From positions 62,001 to 126,000 of the forward strand of contig JAWKYG010000012.1 in the NCBI GenBank assembly GCA_041396585.1: DNA of 64,000 nt, in the 5' to 3' direction. A program made the translations under genes and the position numbers. Positions 8,938 through 17,385 of this stretch are shown piece after piece; position 1 is the first letter of the stretch; each line of letters begins with the position of its first letter. The stretch is from JAUIAI01 sp041396585 (GTDB lineage: Bacteria; Pseudomonadota; Gammaproteobacteria; Burkholderiales; Burkholderiaceae_E). The notes beneath the pieces were generated by a model, which saw nothing but the letters and a program-made list of their open reading frames with translations, made no database searches and was not told the DNA's origin.

Positions 8938-9711
8938 TCAGGCCGACAGCGGGGTGCCCAGTGCGGCCAACTGGGCGTCGACGGCTTCGGCCCATCCGCG
9001 GTTGGCGAGCGGGCTGGCCGGGCTCGGATGCAGAATCTGGCCCGTGTTCGGCCGGTGCGCGGGCGCAAGGGCGGTGATCACCTCGGCGATCCGCTTGGCC
9101 GCGTAGCCGCCGACCCCGATCGCCCATTGCGGTTGCAGGATGCTCAACACGGCCAGCAGATGCTCGTCACAGGCCTGTTGCAGTGGCGCGCGTTCGGCGG
9201 CCGGAAGTTTGTCCGGCGTGAGATTGCGCCCGCTTTCCTCGAGAAACACCAGGGGGCAATAGTTGACCACGAACGCGCGCGAGAAGAATGCCTGCGGGGT
9301 GCCGAAGCGTTCGCGCGCCCAGCCCCAGAGCCGGCGCCCGGACACCTCGGATCGCGTACAGGCGAAGCCCTCGATCGGGCGTTTCGGGTGTTGCCTGGCC
9401 GGCGTGTGGATCGGGGCATCGATGCCCATCCAGTCGCGCACCAACGCCACCTCGCCAAAGGGCACCCCGGTTTGCATCATGCCGAACGGCCCGGGATTCA
9501 TCCCGAGCAAGACGACGGGCTTGGGGCTCGCGCCGAATCGCGACAGATACTGAGCGTGCGCGGCCCAGGCGTAGTCGAGGGGGTTGTAGACCGTGTGTAC
9601 CGGCGAAGCAAAGCGCAGCGCCTGAACCGCATCGCGAAGCCGCCGTGCCGCCGCTTCCAGCGTCAGGGCGTGTTCCGGCATGCCGGCCAACGAGGACTCA
9701 GACCTCGGCAT
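8938..9711 (-). CDS. SMUG1-family (family 3) uracil-DNA glycosylase
   Basis: About 257 residues. The motif LLGMNPGPFGMMQTGVPFGE is nearly identical to motif 1 of animal SMUG1, and the following segments match in order: VRDWMGI, HPKRPIEGFACTRSEVSG, FVVNYCPLVFLEESGRNLTP, and the motif 2 HPSPASPLANRGW. Enzymes of this family excise uracil and 5-hydroxymethyluracil from single- and double-stranded DNA. The start is uncertain: ATG 9711 overlaps the upstream gene by 14 bp, and ATG 9681 follows its stop codon. Neither has a strong ribosome site. SMUG1-type enzymes are uncommon in bacteria. The function assignment is strong because both catalytic motifs are present. Confidence 0.9.
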   Translation of the reverse strand: MPRSESSLAGMPEHALTLEAAARRLRDAVQALRFASPVHTVYNPLDYAWAAHAQYLSRFGASPKPVVLLGMNPGPFGMMQTGVPFGEVALVRDWMGIDAPIHTPARQHPKRPIEGFACTRSEVSGRRLWGWARERFGTPQAFFSRAFVVNYCPLVFLEESGRNLTPDKLPAAERAPLQQACDEHLLAVLSILQPQWAIGVGGYAAKRIAEVITALAPAHRPNTGQILHPSPASPLANRGWAEAVDAQLAALGTPLSA

Positions 9712-10422
9712 TGGCGTTGTCGTCATTGCCGGCCACACCCTCGGTGTCGCTGATCCGTTGTGGATGCCAGGGAATCGACAGAGCGAGCAGGGTGAGGCCG
9801 AGCCAGTGCAGCGACTGGATCCATAACGGCGCAAGCGCCTGGGGGAGTGCCTGATCGAGTACCCGAAATGCCACCGCGGCAACCAGCGCCGCCTGCCCGA
9901 GCACCGCCAGGGGAGCCGAGCCGGCGCCCCGGCCACGTGCCTGTCCCAGGCGCCGCGCGCGAGCGCCGAAAGCACCCAGGGCGATCGCTCCGAGCAGGCC
10001 GACCAAGGCGACCAGTGCGGTGAGCGGCGCCGACAATCCCGCCCACGCCGTGGCGAAGATGGCCGCCTGGAGCAGGGCCCCCAGCGTGCTCAGGGGCCAG
10101 CTGCGCGTCGAGAATGCGTCCGACTCGCAGGCCGACACGAACGCCAGGTGGGCCGCACCGAGCAACACCAGGCCGGCAGCGAGGCCGCCGGCCGGAATCA
10201 GGGCGAGATCGGCAAACAAGCTGAACAGCAGGCCGATGAAGATACCTTGCGCATAGCGATCGGCGAGCGTGCCGCGACGCCAGGCAGCCCAGAGGATCAC
10301 GGCCGAGGTAGTGGGGTGAAGATCCAGACCAACTCGGGTTTGTCATGGATGCTGCCGGCAACCGTGACCAACGTGCCGATCGCCACCACGGCACTGAGCA
10401 TCGGGGAATCTTTCAGGCGCAT
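9698..10422 (-). pseudogene. YhhN/TMEM86-like (lysoplasmalogenase family) membrane protein, frameshifted
   Basis: ATG 10420-10422 gives MRLKDSPMLSAVVAIGTLVT, and the frame then stops shortly after WIFTPL. Adding one base near 10312 continues it as TSAVILWAAWRRGTLADRYA and on to a stop at 9698, giving about 241 residues with roughly seven or eight hydrophobic helices. GLLFSLFADLALI, LLGAAHLAFVSAC and the C-terminal SLHWLGLTLLALS follow the YhhN pattern. Members include lysoplasmalogenases that cleave the vinyl-ether of lysoplasmalogens. A proteobacterial substrate is not clear. The single missing base may be a sequencing error. It overlaps the glycosylase gene by a few bases. Confidence 0.6.
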
Positions 10423-10782
10423 CGGGACGGATGGGAGATTGCAGCGACGGCAGCTTGGCTGAGCGTTATCGAGCGGGTGCCGGCGAGGACATACACATGC
10501 GGACGACCACGTTCAGGGATCAACCAATAGAAAGGGGCGCGGTTGCCCGCGCCCGTGGTGCCACGCTTGGTGGCCTTCCAGAGGTATTGGCCACGAGTGA
10601 TGGCCGTTCTCCAACCTGCTCGGGCACCGAGGGCATACGGAGCGCTTCGCTTCGTGTCACCGCCAGGCCTTCGCCGTCGAAAGCTGGAACGACTCAACCA
10701 TATGCCGTTCGTGGCGAATCGTCAAGCCCGAGGCAATGGATTTCACGGCCGAATCGCGCCGCATCGCCATACGCGTGAAAGC
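10423..10782. other. Unassigned intergenic region with overlapping ORFs on both strands
   Basis: About 360 bp between the YhhN-like gene and the CNNM-type gene. Both strands carry ORFs of 90-115 codons (for example minus 10413-10697, with RAPFYWLIPERGRPHVYVLA, and plus 10431-10778), and none resembles a family I recognise. It is less GC-rich than its neighbours. In another plus frame, 10660-10785 reads AFAVESWNDSTICRSWRIVK and onward, which looks like the translated intergenic repeats seen in other proteobacterial genomes, but I cannot confirm it. No ribosome site supports a gene. Confidence 0.4.
10535..10554 (-). terminator. GC-rich hairpin, possible terminator for the CNNM-type gene
   Basis: GGGCGCGG and CCGCGCCC form an 8-bp perfect stem around a 4-base loop. 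Read on the minus strand it is followed by CCTTTCTATT, only a short T run, and it lies about 230 bases past the end of the CNNM-type gene. It could end that transcript, but weakly. Confidence 0.35.
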
Positions 10783-12081
10783 TCAGGGCGATGGCGGTTG
10801 CGCGGGCTCGTCACGGTTGATCAGCACGCGTCGAACGCGGCGCGGTGATGCGCTGTGAACCTCGAAGCGCCAGCCTTGCCAGTGGGCGACATCGCCGGTG
10901 CGCGGCAGATGCCCGAGCAACTGCTGCATCATGCCGCCGGTGCTGTCATAGCGTGGTGCAGGACCGCCGGGGAGTTCGTTGATCTGCAGTAGCTCGAGCA
11001 GATCCAGCGCGGGCACGAGGCCATCGACGCTGAATGCATGCTCGCCCAGGCGTACCAGCGCCTGCACGCCATTGCCGTTCTCGGGATTGCCCGCGATCGC
11101 CTCGAACAGATCACTGATCGTGACCAGACCTTGCAGGTCACCATATTCATCGACGACCAGTGCGGCGCTGGTGCCGGCCTCGTGCAGGCGTTCGAACAGC
11201 TCGCGTCCGGTCAGGGTTTCAGGGACATAGAGCGGTGGCTGCATCGCGGGCGGCCAGCTGCTGTGCTGCGGATCGATCGCTACTGCCAGCAGTTCCCGGG
11301 TGTGCAGGATGCCGAGAAATTCCCCCGTCGTGCCGTCTCTCACCGGGTAGCGGGAGAGTGCCTGATCGGCGGCCTGTCTGAGGTTCTCGATCAGCGGCGT
11401 GCGTGCATCGAGCACGCGCATCTGTCGGCGAGGGGTCATGAACGAACCGACGCGACGGTCGTCGAGCCGGAACACGCGCCTGACCAGTTCGAACTCCGCC
11501 GGTTCGATCAGCCCGGCGCGCGCGCCCGCACTCAGCAAGGCCTGAATCTCTTCATCGGTGATCGCCTCGTCATCGCCCTCGGGGACACGCAGCACGCGCA
11601 TCAGCGCATTGGTCGAAACGCTCAGCAGCCAGACGAACGGGGCGGCCAGCCTGGCCAGCAGGGCCATGGGTCTGGCCAGGGAGCGCGCCAGCTTCTCGGG
11701 CGCGCTCTGGGCGATGCGTTTGGGCAGCAACTCTCCGATCACGATCGAGGCATAGGTGATCACGATGACCACGATCGCGGTGGCGCTGGTGGCCGCCAGC
11801 GTCTCGGCAAGGCCCGCGGCGCGCAGAATCCCGGCCAAAGGGCCGGCCAGAGCTGACTCACCGACGATGCCGTTCAGGATGCCGATCGAGGTGATCCCGA
11901 TCTGCACGGTCGAGAGCAGGCGGGTCGGCTGGCGTTTGAGCGTCAGTGCCATTGCCGCGCCCGGGTCGCCACCATCGGCGGCCGATTGCAGCCTGGTCTC
12001 CCGGGATGCGATCAGCGCGAGTTCGGCCATCGCGAACACGCCGTTCAGAATGATCAGGAAAAGCAGCAGCAAGGCATCCAT
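10783..12081 (-). CDS. CNNM/HlyC/CorC-family hemolysin-like membrane protein
   Basis: A 432-residue protein. The first 170 residues form the DUF21/CNNM transmembrane domain (MDALLLLFLIILNGVFAMAE, then LLSTVQIGITSIGILNGIVG and VITYASIVIGELLPKRIA). A CBS pair follows (SFMTPRRQMRVLDARTPL near 215, LVVDEYGDLQGLVTISDLFE near 310). The C-terminal CorC_HlyC domain ends with a segment for transporter-associated regulation. CNNM/CorC homologues are linked to magnesium and cobalt export or homeostasis, and the old hemolysin name is misleading. It follows mreB on the same strand after 206 bp. Confidence 0.92.
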   Translation of the reverse strand: MDALLLLFLIILNGVFAMAELALIASRETRLQSAADGGDPGAAMALTLKRQPTRLLSTVQIGITSIGILNGIVGESALAGPLAGILRAAGLAETLAATSATAIVVIVITYASIVIGELLPKRIAQSAPEKLARSLARPMALLARLAAPFVWLLSVSTNALMRVLRVPEGDDEAITDEEIQALLSAGARAGLIEPAEFELVRRVFRLDDRRVGSFMTPRRQMRVLDARTPLIENLRQAADQALSRYPVRDGTTGEFLGILHTRELLAVAIDPQHSSWPPAMQPPLYVPETLTGRELFERLHEAGTSAALVVDEYGDLQGLVTISDLFEAIAGNPENGNGVQALVRLGEHAFSVDGLVPALDLLELLQINELPGGPAPRYDSTGGMMQQLLGHLPRTGDVAHWQGWRFEVHSASPRRVRRVLINRDEPAQPPSP

Positions 12082-12287
12082 GGGGGTGTCCGTGTCGGGT
12101 CGGGGAAGCGCCGCCGGTGCGCGCGGCGATCGCGTGATCTGCTTGCTGCGAATGCATCGCCGAACCCGTGCCGGACGAGGTGCGCAGCATGTTGGCGGGG
12201 GTGATCCCGGGCCGGTCGCAGATCAGGTGCGCGGCCGTCGGTGCCATGAGCGGCCCGGCGTGCGGGGACTGCCGCTGCGAGCCGGCG

Positions 12288-13319
12288 TCACTCGCGCGCG
12301 AACAGCGAGCCGATGGTGTCGATCTTCTCGAGTGCCGCGGCGCAGCCACGGATCGTGCAGTGCATCGGATCATCCGCGATGAGCACGGTCAGGCCGCTTT
12401 CTTCCATCAGCAGCCGGTCGATGTCGGCCAGCATCGCGCCGCCCCCCGTGAGCATGATGCCGCGTTCGCTGATGTCGGCGCCGATTTCCGGCGGGGTCTG
12501 CTCGAGCGCGAGTTTGATCAGGGAGACGATCTGGTTCAGGGGCTCGGTGAGTGCCTCCAGCACCTCGGCACTGGAGATGCGAAAGCTGCGCGGCACGCCC
12601 TCGGCGACACTGCGGCCCTTGACCTCGAGCTCGCGACGATCGCCGGTCGGAAACGCCGAGCCGATCGTGTGCTTGATGGTCTGCGCGGTCTGCTCGCCGA
12701 TCAACATGCCGTAGTTGCGGCGCACATAGTTGACGATGGCCTGATCGAAGGTGTCGCCGGCCACCCGCGCCGAGTGTTTGTAGACCATGCCACCGAGCGA
12801 TATCACGCCGACCTCGGTTGTGCCACCACCGATATCGATGACCATCGAGCCGCTGGCCTGGGCCACCGGCAGACCGGCGCCGATCGCTGCTGCCATCGGT
12901 TCCTCGATCAGGTAGACCTGGGCGGCACCGCCGCCGAGCACGGCCTCTCGGATGGCACGCCGCTCGACCTGGGTGGAGATCGCGGGTACGGTGACCAAGA
13001 CCCGGGGGCTGACCGCGAAACGGCGCTGCGGATCGGCCTTGCCGATGAATGCGCGCAGCATCTCGCGGGTGAGGGTGAGATCGGCGACCACTCCGTCGCG
13101 AATCGGGCGTACCGCGCTGATCGAGCCGGGCACCTTGCCGATCATCAGGCGCGCTTCACGACCCACCGCGGCCGCCAGGCCGGCCTCGCCCTCGCGAACC
13201 GTGACCACCGAGGGTTCGTCGAGCGTAATGCCGCGCTCGGCCACCATGATGCGGGTGTTCGAGGTGCCGAGATCGATCGCCAGATCGTGTGACAGGTACT
13301 TGCGGATGAAGCCGATCAT
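12288..13319 (-). CDS. mreB: Rod shape-determining actin homologue MreB
   Basis: Starts at ATG 13319 (MIGFIRKYLSHDLAIDLGTS), 343 residues against about 347 in relatives. Actin-fold motifs are in place: phosphate 1 DLAIDLGTSNTR, phosphate 2 MVIDIGGGTTEVGVISLGG, YLIEEPMAAAIGAGLPVAQA, and adenosine loop MLTGGGAMLADIDRLLMEE. MreB filaments guide cylindrical wall growth with MreC, MreD, RodA and PBP2. It is divergent from gatCAB as in other betaproteobacteria, but mreC, mreD, mrdA and mrdB do not follow it here. The first 120 residues look more divergent from typical MreB than the second half. A bactofilin or plasmid ParM-like actin is ruled out by the near-complete MreB match. Confidence 0.93.
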   Translation of the reverse strand: MIGFIRKYLSHDLAIDLGTSNTRIMVAERGITLDEPSVVTVREGEAGLAAAVGREARLMIGKVPGSISAVRPIRDGVVADLTLTREMLRAFIGKADPQRRFAVSPRVLVTVPAISTQVERRAIREAVLGGGAAQVYLIEEPMAAAIGAGLPVAQASGSMVIDIGGGTTEVGVISLGGMVYKHSARVAGDTFDQAIVNYVRRNYGMLIGEQTAQTIKHTIGSAFPTGDRRELEVKGRSVAEGVPRSFRISSAEVLEALTEPLNQIVSLIKLALEQTPPEIGADISERGIMLTGGGAMLADIDRLLMEESGLTVLIADDPMHCTIRGCAAALEKIDTIGSLFARE

Positions 13320-13431
13320 GGACGGTGTCGAGGGGTTGACCCGGACCGGCACGGGTGCATGGTGGTCGCAGGCACCAAGCTCGGATCCGCGGGGACTGTC
13401 ATGGTAACAGTTCATGCAGGGCCCGTTCACC

Positions 13432-13437
13432 TATAAT
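13432..13437 (+). promoter_or_regulatory. -10 element for the gatCAB operon
   Basis: TATAAT, a perfect sigma-70 -10 hexamer, lies 34 bases upstream of the gatC start in the gap between mreB and gatC. The best -35 candidate is TTCATG at 13411-13416 with a short 15-base spacer, so the -35 is weak. Confidence 0.6.
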
Positions 13438-13471
13438 CGCCCTTTCCCCGAGGCCTCCTGAATCCTGCACC

Positions 13472-13759
13472 ATGTCGCTAAGCGCCGATGACGTGCGCCG
13501 CATCGCGCAGCTTGCGCGTCTGGCCATTTCCGAAGACGAGGTCGAGCGCACGCTGACCGATCTGAACCGCGTGTTCGAGCTCATCGAGCAGATGCGCGCC
13601 ACCGATACAAGCGCGCTCGAGCCCATGACCCACCCGCATGAGCAGCCGCTGCGGCTGCGCGAGGATCTTGTCACCGAGATCGATCAGCGTGAGGCCCTGC
13701 AGGCGGTCGCGCCCGAGACCGCCGGTGGTCTGTATCTCGTGCCCAAGGTCATCGAATGA
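13472..13759 (+). CDS. gatC: Asp-tRNA(Asn)/Glu-tRNA(Gln) amidotransferase subunit GatC
   Basis: A 95-residue protein starting at ATG 13472 (MSLSADDVRRIAQLARLAIS). It has the GatC pattern: N-terminal helix with RIAQLARL, the central LNRVFELIEQMRATDTSALEPM, and the C-terminal LREDLVTEIDQREALQAVAP. GatC wraps around GatA and stabilises the GatCAB heterotrimer, which converts mischarged Glu-tRNA(Gln) or Asp-tRNA(Asn) into the amide form. Its stop overlaps the gatA start in an ATGA arrangement, which supports translational coupling. Confidence 0.96.
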   Translation: MSLSADDVRRIAQLARLAISEDEVERTLTDLNRVFELIEQMRATDTSALEPMTHPHEQPLRLREDLVTEIDQREALQAVAPETAGGLYLVPKVIE

Positions 13760-15225
13760 CGAACGCCGCTTCATGGCATCGGCGCAGCGTCGCCGAACTG
13801 CGCGCCGCGCTCGATGCGGGCGAGGTCAGCGCGGTTGCGCTGGCCGAGCACTTTCTGGCGCGGATCGCGGCCAGCGGGCTCAACGTGTTCATCGATGTGC
13901 AGCCGCAGCTGACCCTGGCCCAGGCGCGTGCGGCCGATGCCCGTCTGGCCGCAGGTGAGCGCGCTCCCCTGCTTGGCATGCCGATCGCCCACAAAGACAT
14001 CTTCGTCACCCGGGGCTGGCGCTCCACGGCCGGTTCGCGCATGTTGGCCGACTATGTCTCGCCCTATGACGCCACTGTGGTGCAGCGTCTGGTCGATGCC
14101 GGCGCGGTCTGCCTGGGCAAGCTGAACTGCGATGAATTCGCCATGGGCTCTGGCAATGAGAACTCCTATTTCGGGCCGGTGCGCAATCCCTGGGATCACG
14201 CGCTGATCGCCGGCGGTTCGTCGGGTGGTTCGGCTGCGGCCGTGGCCGCCGGGCTGGCGCCGCTGACCACCGGCACCGATACCGGCGGATCGGTGCGCCA
14301 GCCTGCCGCGATGTGCGGGGTCACCGGCATCAAGCCCACCTATGGCCGCGTGTCGCGCTACGGAATGATCGCGTTCGCATCCAGCCTCGATCAGGCCGGC
14401 GTCATGGCCCGCGATGCGCGTACCTGCGCGCAAGCGCTGAGCGCCATCGCGGCATTCGACCCACGCGATGCCACCAGTGTCGATCGCGCTCCCGAGGAAT
14501 TCACTCGCGAGTTCGGTCTGTCGCTGCAGGGACTGCGTATCGGTCTGCCGGCTGAATTCTTCGGCGAGGGCCTGAGCCGCAGTGTCGCGCAACCGGTGCG
14601 GGCCGCGATCGCGGAACTCGAACGGGCCGGCGCGAAGCTGATCGAAATCGCGCTTCCCGACACCGCGCTGGCGGTGCCTGCCTACTATGTGATCGCGCCG
14701 GCCGAGGCCTCGAGCAATTTGTCGCGCTTTGACGGCGTGCGCTACGGGCATCGCGCCGAGAACACCACCGATCTGGCCGATTTCTACAGCCGCAACCGGG
14801 CCGAGGGCTTCGGCGCCGAGGTGCGGCGGCGGATCATGATCGGCACCTATGTGCTCTCGCACGGTTACTACGATGCCTACTATCTGCAGGCGCAGCGTCT
14901 GCGCCGACGCATCGCCAATGAGTTCGCGGCCGCGTTCGAGCAGGTGGACGTCATTGCCGGGCCGGTGAGCCCGGTGACGGCGTGGCCGATCGGCGAGCGC
15001 ACCGATGATCCGGTGCGCAACTATCTGGCCGACATCTACACCCTGCCGGCGTCGCTGGCGGGTCTGCCCGGGCTGTCGATGCCGGCCGGCTTCGATCCCG
15101 ACGGGCGTCCGGTGGGGCTGCAGCTGATCGGCAGGCACTTCGACGAGGCGCGGCTGCTGGCTGTGGCCGACCGCTATCAGCAGCTCACCGACTGGCATCG
15201 ACGCATGCCCGAGGAGGCGCAATGA
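13756..15225 (+). CDS. gatA: Asp-tRNA(Asn)/Glu-tRNA(Gln) amidotransferase subunit GatA
   Basis: A 489-residue amidase-signature protein that releases ammonia from glutamine for the GatB kinase/transamidase. The Ser-cisSer-Lys triad is visible: Lys80 in GMPIAHKDIF, Ser155 in IAGGSSGGSAAAVAAG, and Ser179 in TGTDTGGSVRQPA. The C-terminal LPGLSMPAGFDPDGRPVGLQ is also typical. The length is normal. It overlaps gatC by four bases (ATGA) and overlaps the following lipoprotein gene in the same way. Confidence 0.97.
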   Translation: MTNAASWHRRSVAELRAALDAGEVSAVALAEHFLARIAASGLNVFIDVQPQLTLAQARAADARLAAGERAPLLGMPIAHKDIFVTRGWRSTAGSRMLADYVSPYDATVVQRLVDAGAVCLGKLNCDEFAMGSGNENSYFGPVRNPWDHALIAGGSSGGSAAAVAAGLAPLTTGTDTGGSVRQPAAMCGVTGIKPTYGRVSRYGMIAFASSLDQAGVMARDARTCAQALSAIAAFDPRDATSVDRAPEEFTREFGLSLQGLRIGLPAEFFGEGLSRSVAQPVRAAIAELERAGAKLIEIALPDTALAVPAYYVIAPAEASSNLSRFDGVRYGHRAENTTDLADFYSRNRAEGFGAEVRRRIMIGTYVLSHGYYDAYYLQAQRLRRRIANEFAAAFEQVDVIAGPVSPVTAWPIGERTDDPVRNYLADIYTLPASLAGLPGLSMPAGFDPDGRPVGLQLIGRHFDEARLLAVADRYQQLTDWHRRMPEEAQ

Positions 15226-15740
15226 TCAAACCCGGTTTCATCGGTCTGGCCGTCATGGCCGCTGCGCTGGCGACCCTGGCCGCCTGCGGTTCGACCTCAT
15301 CGCGGCGCGGCGGGCCGGTCGCGGCGCCGCCGGTGCAAAGCACCTTGCCCAGCGGCGCCGCGGTCAAGGCCGCGCCGCGCGGTGATGGCCTGAGCCTGGT
15401 GGGGCGCTGTGCGCAGCGCGAGGTCGATGGCTTCGCCGAGGATGCCTCCCTGCAACTCACGCGCGGCGAGGTTCGCGAGTTGAACTGGTCGATCACGATC
15501 GGCAAACGCGGTAGTTGCCGCTTCCGGGGCGAGGAGTTTCGCCAGACCAAGACCTCGCCAACGGTCGAACTGCTGGCGCGCGACGGTTCGGGCTGCAAGC
15601 TGATGGTCTGGGGCGATCCGCGGCGGATCACGCTCGCCCATGCGGGCTGTGCGAAATTCTGTTCGCCCGGCGTCTATGACCAGGCCTGGCCGGTGATGTT
15701 CGATCCGCGAACCGGGCGCTGCGCGGATACCGAGCGCTGA
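15222..15740 (+). CDS. Putative lipoprotein inserted between gatA and gatB
   Basis: A 172-residue protein starting at the ATGA overlap with gatA. The N-terminus is a lipoprotein signal: MIKPGFIGLAVMAAALATLA followed by Ala-Cys (LAAC lipobox, Cys22). The mature part starts with a Ser/Arg/Pro-rich linker (about 23-45), then a compact domain with several cysteines (GRCAQREVDG, GSCRFRGEEF, GSGCKLMVWG, GCAKFCSPGVY) that could form disulfides in the periplasm. I do not recognise the family. Its overlap with gatA implies co-transcription with the amidotransferase genes, although no functional link to translation is evident. Confidence 0.75.
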   Translation: MIKPGFIGLAVMAAALATLAACGSTSSRRGGPVAAPPVQSTLPSGAAVKAAPRGDGLSLVGRCAQREVDGFAEDASLQLTRGEVRELNWSITIGKRGSCRFRGEEFRQTKTSPTVELLARDGSGCKLMVWGDPRRITLAHAGCAKFCSPGVYDQAWPVMFDPRTGRCADTER

Positions 15741-15868
15741 TGTCGCGCCAGGCGTCCATCCACCCGAGAACTCGAACCAGCGGCACGATGCTGATCGGAC
15801 ACCACACCCGCCCTGTGCCCGGCGGGCGGGAATATTGAATGACCACGCGATCTAGGCAGGACACGAGC

Positions 15869-17359
15869 ATGTCGGGTTGGGAAGTCGTCATTGGTATCGA
15901 AACCCATACGCAGTTGGCCACGCGCTCGAAGATGTTCTCCGGCGCATCCACCGCGTTCGGTGCCGAGCCCAACCGCCAGGCCTGTGCGGTGGATCTCGCG
16001 CTGCCGGGCGTTCTGCCCGTGGCCAACCACGAGGCGGTGGCCTGTGCGATCCGGTTCGGCCTGGCGGTGGGCGCCGAAATCGCGCCACGCTCGGTCTTTG
16101 CGCGCAAGAACTACTTCTATCCGGATCTGCCCAAGGGCTATCAGATCAGCCAGTTCGAGCTGCCGGTGGTAGCCGGGGGCTCGTTGTCTTTCCTGCTCGG
16201 CGAGGGCGATGCCGTGCAGACGCGCACCATCCGCCTCACCCGCGCGCATCTCGAGGAGGATGCCGGCAAGTCGGTCCACGAGGGGCTCGCAGATCGCTCC
16301 GGGATCGACCTGAACCGGGCCGGCACGCCGCTGCTCGAAATCGTCACCGAGCCCGACATGCGCTCTGCCGCCGAGGCGGTGGCCTATGCGCGTGCGCTGC
16401 ACGGCCTGGTCGTCTGGCTTGGCATCTGCGACGGCAACATGCAGGAGGGGTCGTTTCGCTGTGATGCCAATGTCTCGGTGCGCCGCCACGGAGAACCCCT
16501 GGGCACGCGCTGCGAGATCAAGAACCTGAACTCGTTCCGCTTTCTCGAGCGGGCGATCCAGTTCGAGGTGCGCCGCCAGATCGAGATCATCGAAGACGGT
16601 GGCCGGATCATCCAGGAGACCCGGCTCTACGATCCCGACCTCGACGAGACCCGGGCCATGCGCAGCAAGGAAGATGCGCATGACTATCGTTACTTCCCGG
16701 ACCCCGATCTGCCGGATCTGCTGATCTCCAGCACCTGGATCGATGCCGAGCGTGCGCGGATGCCGGAACTGCCGTCCGCGATGCGCGAGCGCTTCGTGGC
16801 CGAACTCGCGCTCAGCGACTACGACGCCGCCACCCTGACCGCCTCGCGTGACATCGCGGGCTATTTCGAACAGGCGCTCGAGTGTCTCGACGAACGCGCC
16901 GCCCGCGCCAAGACGCTGGCCAACTGGGTCATGTCCGATCTGTCGGCGGCGGTCAATCGCAGTGAGGCCTCGTTCGCCGAGGCCGCGGTGCGGCCGGCCC
17001 TGCTGGCCGCACTGGTCACGCGTGTCGCCGACGGCACGGTCTCCGGGCGCGCCGCCAAGGAGCTGTTCGCGGCCTTCTGGGGAGAGCCGCCGGCGAACGC
17101 GGATTCACAGGCAGCGGCGCTGGCTGTGGTGGATGCCGAGATCGCGCAGCGTGGGCTGCGTCAGATCAGCGATGATGGCGCGCTGCTGAGCATCGTGGAG
17201 TCGGTGATCGCGGCCAATCCCAAGCCGGTCGAGGAGTTTCGCGCCGGCAAGGCCAAGGCGCTGAATTCGCTGGTCGGGCAGGTGATGAAGGCCACCGGCG
17301 GCAAGGCCAATCCGCAGCGCATCAATGCCCTGCTGCGGGAGGTCGCCGAGCGCGGCTAG
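15869..17359 (+). CDS. gatB: Asp-tRNA(Asn)/Glu-tRNA(Gln) amidotransferase subunit GatB
   Basis: About 496 residues from ATG 15869 (MSGWEVVIGIETHTQL), which matches the usual GatB N-terminus and has AGGA about ten bases ahead. A start at 15839 would add ten residues. Motifs include NRQACAVDLALPGVLPV, the cradle-domain FYPDLPKGYQISQFELPV, EDAGKS, GTPLLEIVTEPDM, and RCEIKNLNSFRFLERAI. The C-terminal helical and YqeY-like tail domain ends NSLVGQVMKATGGKANPQ. GatB activates the mischarged tRNA with ATP and transfers ammonia supplied by GatA. About 128 bp separate it from the inserted lipoprotein gene. Confidence 0.96.
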   Translation: MSGWEVVIGIETHTQLATRSKMFSGASTAFGAEPNRQACAVDLALPGVLPVANHEAVACAIRFGLAVGAEIAPRSVFARKNYFYPDLPKGYQISQFELPVVAGGSLSFLLGEGDAVQTRTIRLTRAHLEEDAGKSVHEGLADRSGIDLNRAGTPLLEIVTEPDMRSAAEAVAYARALHGLVVWLGICDGNMQEGSFRCDANVSVRRHGEPLGTRCEIKNLNSFRFLERAIQFEVRRQIEIIEDGGRIIQETRLYDPDLDETRAMRSKEDAHDYRYFPDPDLPDLLISSTWIDAERARMPELPSAMRERFVAELALSDYDAATLTASRDIAGYFEQALECLDERAARAKTLANWVMSDLSAAVNRSEASFAEAAVRPALLAALVTRVADGTVSGRAAKELFAAFWGEPPANADSQAAALAVVDAEIAQRGLRQISDDGALLSIVESVIAANPKPVEEFRAGKAKALNSLVGQVMKATGGKANPQRINALLREVAERG

Positions 17360-17385
17360 TTTGTAGTTCCGTCTTGTCTGCAGGC

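Noticed and set aside
13771..15222. A 483-codon minus-strand ORF opposite gatA
   Set aside because: It is a mirror of gatA, whose catalytic triad and operon context are clear.
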